From: JALYOC01 sp036675345
GTDB taxonomy: Bacteria > Myxococcota > Myxococcia > Myxococcales > Myxococcaceae
Assembly (NCBI GenBank): GCA_036675345.1
Contig: JAKFFE010000021.1
Coordinates: 62,001 to 126,000 of the forward strand
DNA: 64,000 bases
Direction of reading: 5' to 3'
Below are positions 14,064-21,577 of the stretch, one piece after another (the first letter of the stretch is position 1; every line of letters begins with the position of its first letter). The notes below the pieces were generated by a model, which searched no databases, was not told the origin of the DNA, and worked only from the letters and a program-made list of their open reading frames with translations. Position numbers and translations under genes: made by a program.

Positions 14064-16226
14064 CTAGAACCGGTACTCCATGTCCACCCGGAAACTGCGC
14101 CCCGGGTTGCGCACCTCGGAGAGCGGCACCAGGTCTCCGACCACCGGATCCGCGTAGCGCCAGTCCAGCAGGTTGTACACCGACAGCTGTGCCCCCAGCC
14201 CCTTGACCCAGGGGAACTCCAGCCGGGCGGTGGCGTTGAGCAGCAGGTAGGGATCGACGGAGTCCCGGTCGGTGGGGATCAGAATCGTGTCCGGGTCCTT
14301 GGACCGTCCGGCCACGAAGGCCGCGTTGAGGGCCAGGCTGAGCGGTTCCCACAGTCCGTTGGAGGAGAGCGCCGCATTGGCGGTCACCGGGGCGAAGTTG
14401 GCCGCGGCGCGCGCGCGTTCGGCGGGGTCGTCGGTGCCGTAGTCCGCGAACTGGACCGCCACTCCGCCGTAGGCCCGCAGGGTGCGGCGCAGCCGGAGGT
14501 TGAAGTGCAGGTCCATCCCGGTGGCCGAGGCCTCTCCTCCATTCTGGAACTGCTGACGGAAGTCGTCCGGGTTCTCCGGATCCGGAGGCACCCCGCCCAG
14601 GTCCGGATTGGGGACGGTGGTGGACCGGATCAGGCTGGCGTAGCGGGAGTGGTACAGGCTGAGGCCGACGGTGGCCACCCCGCCCAGGCGGCGCTCGTAG
14701 GACAGCTCCGCGGTGCGGACGGTCTCCGGGCGGAGACCGCCGTTGGGGATGAAGTCCAGGCCATCTTCGAACACCGCCTCGAACACCATCGGCGGGCGGA
14801 AGCCCTCCGAGTAGTAGCCCTTGAGGGTGTCGTCCGGGGTGGCCTGGAACACCGCCGCCAGCTTGGGGGTGAGCCGGTTTCCAAACAGCTGGTGCACGTA
14901 GAAGGTCAGCCCGCCCTGCAACAGCAGCCGGTCTTCCAAAAGCCGCTGTTCGACCAGCAGGTAGGCGTTGAGGGTGACGAAGCGGTTGGCCAGGTCTCCC
15001 ACTCCGAATCCGTCGACCGGATCCTCCAGCGCGTTGGGCAGGTCCCGGTACTGCGAGCGCTGGTTGGTGTCGTGGTACTGCACCTCCACTCCCAGCATGT
15101 CCCGGTGGCCCTCCAGCGGGGTCAGCGTCCCGCGCACCTCGGCGGTGCCCCAGCGGTCCACCCCCAGGTCGTAGAACATCCCCGCGTCGTCCGGAGGCGG
15201 GGGGTAGACCAGGTCGTCGGTGTAGCGGAAGTCGTCGTAGCCGGCGCGGGCGTAGAGCTCGAACTGCTCGGTCAGCTTCCGGGCCCAGGTCAGCTGGGCA
15301 AACCCGGTCCGGTTGTAGAAGTTGTTGCGGGGGTCGCCGATCACCACCGAGTAGGGGGAGGCAGGGAGGTTCTTCCAACGCTGGGACCAGCCCAGGGTGA
15401 GGGTCAGATCCGAATAGCGGATGCTGGCGTAGGTGTTGTTCGCCCACCGGCGGTCCGCGTCCCGCACCACGCCGCCCTCGGGGAGGTCCCGATCCAGGCC
15501 CACCAGCTCCGGGAACTCCCAGGTGAAGCCGTTGGAGCGGTACAGGCCCAGGTTGATCACCCAGGAGGCCCCCCCGGCAGCGCCGCTGTACAGCGCCTCC
15601 ACCTCCCCGCCGTTGGGGGCGCCCTGCGCCAGCTCTCCGCCCACCGCCACCTCGGCGGAGTGCCCCTCGCCCTCGGCGCGACGGGTGACCACGTTGACCA
15701 CCCCGAAGTAGGCCAGCGGCCCGTAGACGCTGCCCACCGGCCCCTTGATCACCTCCACCCGCTCGATCCCCCGGGCGTTCACCGGGAAGTCGCGGGCGAT
15801 GTAGCTCTGTCCGATCCCGACGCTGTTGTTGAGCGGGTGGCCGTCCACCAGGATCAGGATCCGGGTGGACAGGTCCCCGGGGGTGGAGAAGCCGCGGATC
15901 CCGGCCACCGGGTAGGCGGCGTCATCGCTGATGAAGAAGCCGGGCATGGACCGCAGCACGTCCGCCAGGGTGTGGAAGCCCTGCTTGCGGATGTCGTCCT
16001 GGGAGACGACGAACACCGTGGCCGGCGCCAGCGAGGACTTCTCCTCCCGGCGGCTGACCGATTCGATCGGGGTGTCCAGCAGGTCTTCCAGGTCGATGCT
16101 GGAGATGTCCAGGGAGGGATCCGCCGACTGGGGCGCGACCGGATCCGGGACCGGGGTGGCCTGGGCGAACGCGCTTGCCCCCCAGGAGAGTGCCGCAGCA
16201 GCGCCCAACCAGAAATATCGCCTCAC
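14064..16226 (-). CDS. TonB-dependent outer-membrane receptor
   Basis: 720 residues from the GTG at 16226 with a signal peptide ending ASAFAQ. A plug domain follows (VSRREEKSSLAPATVFVVS, the LRSMPGF helix, then GIERVEVIKGPVGSVYGPLA, all classic plug motifs). The beta-barrel ends in MEYRF, with the terminal Phe needed for barrel insertion. No obvious TonB box beyond the segment DLLDTPIESVSRREEK is claimed. The substrate cannot be deduced; there are no siderophore or cobalamin genes nearby. Its neighbours are the YfiR-like gene downstream and a methyl-accepting chemotaxis-type sensor upstream on the other strand. Confidence 0.88.
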   Translation of the reverse strand: MRRYFWLGAAAALSWGASAFAQATPVPDPVAPQSADPSLDISSIDLEDLLDTPIESVSRREEKSSLAPATVFVVSQDDIRKQGFHTLADVLRSMPGFFISDDAAYPVAGIRGFSTPGDLSTRILILVDGHPLNNSVGIGQSYIARDFPVNARGIERVEVIKGPVGSVYGPLAYFGVVNVVTRRAEGEGHSAEVAVGGELAQGAPNGGEVEALYSGAAGGASWVINLGLYRSNGFTWEFPELVGLDRDLPEGGVVRDADRRWANNTYASIRYSDLTLTLGWSQRWKNLPASPYSVVIGDPRNNFYNRTGFAQLTWARKLTEQFELYARAGYDDFRYTDDLVYPPPPDDAGMFYDLGVDRWGTAEVRGTLTPLEGHRDMLGVEVQYHDTNQRSQYRDLPNALEDPVDGFGVGDLANRFVTLNAYLLVEQRLLEDRLLLQGGLTFYVHQLFGNRLTPKLAAVFQATPDDTLKGYYSEGFRPPMVFEAVFEDGLDFIPNGGLRPETVRTAELSYERRLGGVATVGLSLYHSRYASLIRSTTVPNPDLGGVPPDPENPDDFRQQFQNGGEASATGMDLHFNLRLRRTLRAYGGVAVQFADYGTDDPAERARAAANFAPVTANAALSSNGLWEPLSLALNAAFVAGRSKDPDTILIPTDRDSVDPYLLLNATARLEFPWVKGLGAQLSVYNLLDWRYADPVVGDLVPLSEVRNPGRSFRVDMEYRF

Positions 16227-16270
16227 TGAAGAATCCCCCTCGCGCGGTACGTACGACAGCCCACACTTCA

Positions 16271-16286
16271 ACCGACCGACCGACCG
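16271..16286. repeat. Four tandem copies of ACCG between TonB receptor and MCP genes
   Basis: The 16-base run is four exact ACCG units in the 134-bp divergent intergenic region. It could tune promoter spacing by slipped-strand change, but four copies are too few to assert this. Confidence 0.5.
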
Positions 16287-16297
16287 AACGCAACCGT

Positions 16298-16327
16298 TTG
16301 ACCGTCCGCAATTCAAGGACTTACGCT
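16298..16327 (+). promoter_or_regulatory. Candidate promoter for the MCP gene
   Basis: TTGACC (16298-16303) and TACGCT (16322-16327) with an 18-base spacer. The -10 is weak. Expected start near 16334, 27 bases before the ATG. Confidence 0.4.
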
Positions 16328-16360
16328 GCCGTGTCGCTGGAAGCAGTCTCGAGGAGCGCA

Positions 16361-17929
16361 ATGTCAGTCAGCCTGTGGGCCCGCTTGAACCTCCGTTGGC
16401 AGGTCGCGCTGGCGATCCTGGTCCCGGCGGTGATCGTCCCGGTCTTCGCGTCCCTCTACTTTCCGGCCCGCCTCAATGAGCAGGCCAACCAGGGACTGGA
16501 GGCCCGGGCGCTGGCGCTGGGCGCGGTGGCCACCGCGGAGATCGGCCCCACCCTGCGGCTGATCAGCGACACCCTGGCCTCCCCGCAGGATCTGGAGAAG
16601 GTGCTGGCCGGGATCCGGCTGGGCGGAGACGTGGCCTACGTGGGGGTGCTGGAGGGCGAGGGCCGCCGTGTGCTGCAGGGGGAGCTGCCCCAGCGGGTGT
16701 TCCAGACCCCGGAGCAGGGCTGCGTGCTGGATCACACCGAGCTGCTGGTGATGCGCTGCCGGGCGGAGGACGGCGGGGTGCACGGGACCCTGGTGGTGGC
16801 GTTCAAGAAGGACGCGCTGATCGCCGCCCAGCAGGAGAACCAGCTGGTGGGGGTGATCTCCCTGGGAGTGGCGGTGTTCCTGGGGCTGATCCTGGCCTTC
16901 GTGTTCAGTCGCGCCCTGGCCGAGCCGGTGGCCCAGATGACCCGGGCCGCGCGGGAGGTGGCCTCCGGGGACGTGAGCGTGGAGGCGATCGACGTGGCCG
17001 CCACCTCCGAGATCCGGTCCATGGCCAAATCCTTCAACGAGATGGTGGTCACCCTGCGCAACCTGGTGGGGCAGATGCTGTCGCTGACCGGGCGGCTGTC
17101 CGGGGCCTCCCAGGGGCTGATCGGCGCCTCGCTGGATCAGGAGCACGTCACCAACCAGCAGGCGGCCTACGCGCAGGAGATCGCCGCCACCTTCGAGGAG
17201 CTGTCGCGCACCGCCGAGCAGATCGCGTCCTCCACCGACGTGGTGGAGCAGGCGGCGCGCCGGACCAACGAGGCGGTGGAGGAGGCCCGGGCGGTGTTCG
17301 CGGAGGTGTCCTCCGGGATCACCGAAATCCGCAACGAGTCCAAGAGCGTGGCGGAGGCGATCCAGAAGCTGAACACCGACCTGCAGGAGGTCTCCAAGAT
17401 CGCCCAGGTGATCAACGCGGTGGCGGAACGCTCCGACCTGCTGGCGCTCAACGCCGCGCTGGAGGGGACCAAGGCGGGCGAGGTGGGCCGCGGGTTCTCC
17501 CTGGTGGCGGCGGAGATGCGCAAGCTGGCGGAGAGCGTCTCCGGCTCCGCCCGGGACATCGGCCGGATCGTGGAGAAGGTCCAGGAGTCGGGGAATCAGG
17601 CGGGCTCCAAGGCCCGGGCCGGGATGCAGGCCTCGGATCGCGGGGTGAAGGTCGCGGATCAGGCGCTGTCGGTGTTCCAGCGGATCGTGGAGCTGGCCCG
17701 GGGCACCACCGAGGCCGCGCAGCAGATCAACACCGCCACCAAGCAGCAGCGGCAGTCCAGCGATCAGGCGGTGCAGGGCGCCCGCAACGTGGCGGACCTG
17801 GTCAAGCAGGGGGTGGACGCCACCGGGCGGACCACCAAGATCGCCCAGGACCTCCAGACGGTGGCCCAGGCGCTGACCGAGCTGACCGGCCGCTTCAAGG
17901 TCAAGCCCGGTCCCACCGACCGGGTGTAG
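16361..17929 (+). CDS. Methyl-accepting chemotaxis-type receptor with HAMP domain
   Basis: 522 residues; ATG at 16361 has GAGGAG four bases upstream. A first transmembrane helix (about 12-34), a periplasmic sensor of about 125 residues and a second helix (about 165-187) are followed by HAMP and a long coiled-coil signalling domain. The hairpin tip is VINAVAERSDLLALNAALEG with GRGFSLVA after it; the usual tip has Thr-Asn-Leu-Leu and Ile-Glu-Ala-Ala, so the receptor is somewhat divergent. No C-terminal CheR-binding pentapeptide is seen. The periplasmic domain (with Cys in QGCVLD and VMRCRAE) has no recognised family. The divergent TonB receptor and YfiR-like protein suggest it reads an envelope signal. 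Confidence 0.85.
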   Translation: MSVSLWARLNLRWQVALAILVPAVIVPVFASLYFPARLNEQANQGLEARALALGAVATAEIGPTLRLISDTLASPQDLEKVLAGIRLGGDVAYVGVLEGEGRRVLQGELPQRVFQTPEQGCVLDHTELLVMRCRAEDGGVHGTLVVAFKKDALIAAQQENQLVGVISLGVAVFLGLILAFVFSRALAEPVAQMTRAAREVASGDVSVEAIDVAATSEIRSMAKSFNEMVVTLRNLVGQMLSLTGRLSGASQGLIGASLDQEHVTNQQAAYAQEIAATFEELSRTAEQIASSTDVVEQAARRTNEAVEEARAVFAEVSSGITEIRNESKSVAEAIQKLNTDLQEVSKIAQVINAVAERSDLLALNAALEGTKAGEVGRGFSLVAAEMRKLAESVSGSARDIGRIVEKVQESGNQAGSKARAGMQASDRGVKVADQALSVFQRIVELARGTTEAAQQINTATKQQRQSSDQAVQGARNVADLVKQGVDATGRTTKIAQDLQTVAQALTELTGRFKVKPGPTDRV

Positions 17930-17930
17930 C

Positions 17931-18746
17931 TCAACCGGCGCGCTGCCTCAGCGCCTCCAGCTCCCCCGCAGACATGGCGCTGTTCCCCAGGTGGCGGTCG
18001 GGGGCGATCTTCGCCCCGTGGAAGTCGCTGCCTCCGGTCATCACCAGCTCCAGCTCCTGGGCCCAGCCGGTCAGCCGCTGGCGGGTGCCCGGATCGTGAT
18101 CGGCGTGGTGGACCTCCAGGCCCACCAGCCCCGCCTCCTTCATCCGGCTCAGATCCCACTTGTCCATGCGGGAGACGGCGGGGTGGGCCACGGTGGCCGA
18201 CCCGCCGGCGCTGCGGATCAGCTCGATTGCCTCCTGGGCGGAGAACTTGAAGCGGGGCACGCAGGCCGGCTTGCCCTCGCCCAGCCAGCGGTCGAACACC
18301 TCCTTGACCGAGGTGGAGTAGCGCTTCTCCACCAGCACCCGCGCCAGGTGGGGCCGGCCCAGGTGCGCGTCCTGCGCCAGGTCCAGCACCTCCTCCATCC
18401 GCACCGGGTAGCCCAGGCCCCGCATCTTCTCCAGCATCTGCTCCATGCGGGCATAGCGCTCGGTGCGCAGCAGCTCCGAGAAGCGGGCCAGGCGGGGCTC
18501 CTGGCGGCGGACGAAGTGGCCCAGCACGTGGACCTCCTTGCCGTGGATGAAGGCCGAGACCTCGATCCCCGGAACCAGGGTAATCCCGTGGGTGAGGGCG
18601 GCGGCCTCGGCGCGCTCCAGCCCGTCCACGGTGTCATGGTCGGTGACCGAGAGGACCGTGACGCCCGCCCGGTGGGCGAGCGAGAGGAGTTCTTCCGGAG
18701 AATGCTGGCCGTCGCTGGCCGTGGTGTGCGAGTGCAGGTCGATCAT
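17931..18746 (-). CDS. PHP-domain phosphoesterase (RNase AM / TrpH-like)
   Basis: 271 residues with the PHP metal motifs in order: DLHSHTTASDG, SVTDHDTVDG, PGIEVSAF, GRPHLARVL, ATVAHPAVS and GGSDFHG. This is the compact PHP type whose members hydrolyse 3',5'-nucleotide bisphosphates or trim RNA 5' ends one nucleotide at a time. The ATG at 18746 has GAGG four bases upstream. The gene ends one base from the convergent MCP stop. Assignment to the RNase AM/TrpH subgroup rests on length and motif spacing. Confidence 0.8.
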   Translation of the reverse strand: MIDLHSHTTASDGQHSPEELLSLAHRAGVTVLSVTDHDTVDGLERAEAAALTHGITLVPGIEVSAFIHGKEVHVLGHFVRRQEPRLARFSELLRTERYARMEQMLEKMRGLGYPVRMEEVLDLAQDAHLGRPHLARVLVEKRYSTSVKEVFDRWLGEGKPACVPRFKFSAQEAIELIRSAGGSATVAHPAVSRMDKWDLSRMKEAGLVGLEVHHADHDPGTRQRLTGWAQELELVMTGGSDFHGAKIAPDRHLGNSAMSAGELEALRQRAG

Positions 18747-18771
18747 CCAGCCTCAATCCTATGCAGCCCGG

Positions 18772-18801
18772 TTGAAAGCGGCGCGATGCGGACCGTATAA
18801 G
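18772..18801 (+). promoter_or_regulatory. Sigma-70-type promoter for the Rrf2 gene
   Basis: TTGAAA (18772-18777) and TATAAG (18796-18801), spacer 18 bases. The expected start at about 18808 coincides with the ATG at 18809. Confidence 0.6.
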
Positions 18802-18808
18802 GAATTGA

Positions 18809-19276
18809 ATGCAACACCCGCTGCAGATCTCGCGAAAGATCGAGTACGGACTGCGCGCGATGGCGTTTCTGGCCTCGCTGCAGCCCGGAGAGCGCGTCTC
18901 CGGGACCGAGATCTCGCGGCGGATGGACATCCCCTCCGAGTTCCTCTCCAAGATCCTCAAGACCCTGGTGGGCAAGCAGCTGATCCGCTCCAGCCGGGGC
19001 GCCACCGGCGGGTATGAGCTCAGCAAGCCGGCCAAGGCGATCTCGTTCCTGGACGTGATCGAGGCGGTGGAAGGCCCGGTGGTGGTCAACGTCTGTCAGG
19101 GGGACAGCCACGAGGCCTGCAAGGTCTCCAGCGTCTGCACCATGTACAGCGTGTGGAAGTGGGGCCAGCAGAAGATGTTGGAGGTGTACCGCTCGGTGAC
19201 CCTGGACCAGATCGCGATGAAGGATCTGCGCACCCAGCACCCGGCGATCGTCCAGCTGGCGGCCTCCCACTCCTGA
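18809..19276 (+). CDS. Rrf2-family transcriptional regulator with three cluster-type cysteines
   Basis: 155 residues. The N-terminal winged helix (QISRKIEYGLRAMAFLA, EISRRMDIPSEFLSKIL, RGATGGYELSKP) is characteristic of Rrf2 regulators such as IscR and NsrR. Cys96, Cys104 and Cys110 sit in the wing-to-dimer region where IscR and NsrR bind an iron-sulfur cluster, but the spacing is Cys-x7-Cys-x5-Cys rather than Cys-x5-Cys-x5-Cys. A redox or iron-sulfur sensing role is likely. No isc or suf genes lie nearby, so the target is not evident. The promoter -10 ends seven bases before the ATG, implying a leaderless message. Confidence 0.88.
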   Translation: MQHPLQISRKIEYGLRAMAFLASLQPGERVSGTEISRRMDIPSEFLSKILKTLVGKQLIRSSRGATGGYELSKPAKAISFLDVIEAVEGPVVVNVCQGDSHEACKVSSVCTMYSVWKWGQQKMLEVYRSVTLDQIAMKDLRTQHPAIVQLAASHS

Positions 19277-19292
19277 GAAGTCCCGCTGGCCC

Positions 19293-19320
19293 TTGCTTGG
19301 GTCCGCCCGTCCGATATACG
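19293..19320 (+). promoter_or_regulatory. Candidate promoter for the deoxyhypusine-synthase-like gene
   Basis: TTGCTT (19293-19298) and TATACG (19315-19320), spacer 16 bases; expected start near 19327, only four bases before the ATG at 19331. Confidence 0.45.
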
Positions 19321-19330
19321 GCCGGACATC

Positions 19331-20536
19331 ATGGCCAAGACCGGCGGTAAGAAGACAGGGTTGCGCAAGGCGTATGACAACTCCCGGCGGGTGGATCCGC
19401 AGCCGATCACCGGCAAGGAGAAGCCGGCGGAATTGCTGGCCCACGCCTTTGGGGCCTACGTGGGCCGCCAGGAGCGCACCGGGTTCGAGCTGATGCAGCG
19501 GTCGGTGAAGGAGGACTGTTCGATCTTCCTCACCCTCTCCGGGGCGATGACCCCCGCCGGGCTGCACCAGAGCTGCATCATCCCGCTGATCGAGCGCGGG
19601 ATCATCAGCGTGCTCACCACCACCGGCGCCAACCTCTACCACGACGCGCACCGGATCATCGGCCACGCGATCCGGGAGGTGAACCCGGACGCCGGGGACC
19701 TGGCGCTGCGGCTCTCGCGCATCATCCGGATCTACGACCTGGGCTTCTTCGAAGAGGCGCTGCTGGACACCGACAAGCTGTTCTCGGCGATCATCCGCGG
19801 CCCCGAGTTCCAGAAGAAGATGACCACCCCGGAGTTCCACTTCCTGCTGGGGAAGAAGATCCACGAGATCGAAAAGGCGCTGAAGGTGAAGAAGCCTTCG
19901 CTGCTGTCCACCTGCTACCGCTACCAGGTCCCGATCTTCGTGGGCGCGGTGCAGGACGGATCGATCTTCCTCAACGTGGTGAAGCTCAAGCGCCTGCTGG
20001 GCGACGAGTTCAAGTTCGAGTTGGACATCAACGAGGACGTGTTCCAGATGGCGGCGATCCAGCACTACGCGCGCCACAACCACAGCCAGAAGCTGGCGAT
20101 CTGGATCCTGGGTGGAGGGGTGCCCAAGAACTACACCCTGCAGGGCGAGCCGCTGCTGGACCAAATCCTGTTCGTCCCCACCACCGGCTTCGACATCGAC
20201 GTGCAGTTCTGCGTGGACCCGGTGGACAACGGCGCGCTGTCCAGCTGCCCGGCCGGCGAGGGCCACACCTGGGGCAAGGTCTCGGTGGCGGCGGTGGAGA
20301 GCGGATCGATGTACGTCCACACCGACGTCACCGCGGTCTTCCCCTGGCTGGTCCACGCCCTGTTCTCCACCGGGGCCAAGCTTCCGCCCAAGCGGCTGAT
20401 GTCCAAGCTGGACGAGGCGGTGCAGTTCCTGGACAAGGCGGTGGCCCGCAACAAGAAGAAGCTGATGGCCACCATCGACTGGAACCCGGGCAAGCCCGCC
20501 ACGGGTGACGAAGCCCACAACGTCTACGTCCGCTAG
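19331..20536 (+). CDS. Deoxyhypusine-synthase-like protein (homospermidine/aminobutyl transferase family)
   Basis: 401 residues. The fold-specific blocks are present: FLTLSGAMTPAGL, SVLTTTGANLYHDAHR, TPEFHFLLGK, CYRYQVPIFVGAVQDGS and LGGGVPKN, then HTWGKVSV with Lys316 matching the active-site Lys of deoxyhypusine synthases. Bacteria have no eIF5A, so members in bacteria are thought to act on free polyamines (for example homospermidine formation) or an unknown acceptor. A biosynthetic arginine decarboxylase is encoded 3.2 kb downstream, supporting a polyamine context. The leader is probably very short and there is no clear Shine-Dalgarno. Confidence 0.85.
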   Translation: MAKTGGKKTGLRKAYDNSRRVDPQPITGKEKPAELLAHAFGAYVGRQERTGFELMQRSVKEDCSIFLTLSGAMTPAGLHQSCIIPLIERGIISVLTTTGANLYHDAHRIIGHAIREVNPDAGDLALRLSRIIRIYDLGFFEEALLDTDKLFSAIIRGPEFQKKMTTPEFHFLLGKKIHEIEKALKVKKPSLLSTCYRYQVPIFVGAVQDGSIFLNVVKLKRLLGDEFKFELDINEDVFQMAAIQHYARHNHSQKLAIWILGGGVPKNYTLQGEPLLDQILFVPTTGFDIDVQFCVDPVDNGALSSCPAGEGHTWGKVSVAAVESGSMYVHTDVTAVFPWLVHALFSTGAKLPPKRLMSKLDEAVQFLDKAVARNKKKLMATIDWNPGKPATGDEAHNVYVR

Positions 20537-20548
20537 GAACCCTCCGAC

Positions 20549-20971
20549 ATGAGCCAGCCCACCGGCGTGCAGATGACCGCAGAGGGCGCACCGCAGTTCA
20601 AGGTGCGTCTGGCCCACGGGCCCTCTGGCTCGCAGCTGAACACCGAGGCCCCCCGCGACAACGGCGGCACCGGGGGATCGTTCTCTCCCACCGATCTGGT
20701 GGGGGCGGCGCTGGCCGCCTGTGCGATCACCACCATGGCCCTGGTGGCCAGCCGGGAGGGCCTGCCCTGGGGGGAGGCCTCGGCCACGGTGGAGAAGCGG
20801 ATGACTCCGCCCCCGCGCCGGATCGCCGAGCTGGTGCTGGAGATACAGATGCCGCGCGGGCTGAGCCCGGAGCTGCGCTTGAAGATGGAGCAAGTGGCCC
20901 GGGAGTGCCCGGTGGCCCGCAGTCTTCACCCGGACGTGAAGGTCCCGCTGAGCTTCCGCTACCTGGACTAG
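20549..20971 (+). CDS. OsmC-family peroxiredoxin-like protein
   Basis: 140 residues with the two conserved cysteines of OsmC/Ohr proteins: one in AALAACAITTMAL, the other in ARECPVARSLHPDV. The motif GGTGGSFSPTDLVGAAL is typical of the family. These proteins reduce organic hydroperoxides through a Cys pair. It follows the deoxyhypusine-synthase-like gene by 12 bases, so co-transcription is likely, although no functional link is known. Confidence 0.85.
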   Translation: MSQPTGVQMTAEGAPQFKVRLAHGPSGSQLNTEAPRDNGGTGGSFSPTDLVGAALAACAITTMALVASREGLPWGEASATVEKRMTPPPRRIAELVLEIQMPRGLSPELRLKMEQVARECPVARSLHPDVKVPLSFRYLD

Positions 20972-21022
20972 GCGGGCGGGCGGGTGGCGTTCAGGTCCGG
21001 TCGTCCCTAAGGTTGGTGCGGA

Positions 21023-21577
21023 ATGCGCTTCACCTGGGACCAGTACGTGCTGCTCGAGGAATCGAGCAACGTGAAGCACGAATTTCTGGAGGGTGAGATC
21101 TACGCGATGGCCGGTGGCTCTCCCGAGCACGCCGCGATCGCCGCGAATCTGATCTCCCTGCTGCACCGTCAGCTGGGGCGGGGGCCTTGCCGGGTGTTCA
21201 CCTCCGATCTGAGGGTGAGGGTCGAGGAGACAGGCCTGGGCACCTATCCCGATGTGTCGGTGGTGTGTGGGGAGCCTCAGCGGGACGCGCAGGATCGGAA
21301 CACAGTGGTCAACCCGGTGGTGCTGGTGGAGGTGCTCAGCGACTCCACCGAGGGCTATGACCGGGGTGAGAAGGCAGAGCACTACCGGAGGATCCCTTCG
21401 CTCCGGGAGCTGGTGGTCGTCTCCCATCGGGAGCGGCTGGTGGAGCTCTACCGGCGGGGCGCCGATGGGCTCTGGACCCGGACCGAGGGCCGGCCGGGAA
21501 CCGTGTTGAAGCTGGAGAGCCTGGAGGCGTCGCTGGAGGTCGACGACGTCTACGCCGGAGTCGCGCTGGCCTCCTGA
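21023..21577 (+). CDS. Uma2-family (DUF820) PD-(D/E)xK nuclease-fold protein
   Basis: 184 residues. The characteristic order of Uma2 proteins is visible: MRFTWDQYVLLEES, KHEFLEGEIYAMAGGSPEHA, YPDVSVVCGEP with the catalytic-type Asp, VLVEVLSDSTEGYDRGEK with the Glu, and YRRIPSLRELVVV. These proteins are restriction-endonuclease-like and are abundant in cyanobacteria and myxobacteria; their biological target is unknown. It stands alone and overlaps the convergent nitronate monooxygenase gene by 28 bases. Confidence 0.85.
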   Translation: MRFTWDQYVLLEESSNVKHEFLEGEIYAMAGGSPEHAAIAANLISLLHRQLGRGPCRVFTSDLRVRVEETGLGTYPDVSVVCGEPQRDAQDRNTVVNPVVLVEVLSDSTEGYDRGEKAEHYRRIPSLRELVVVSHRERLVELYRRGADGLWTRTEGRPGTVLKLESLEASLEVDDVYAGVALAS

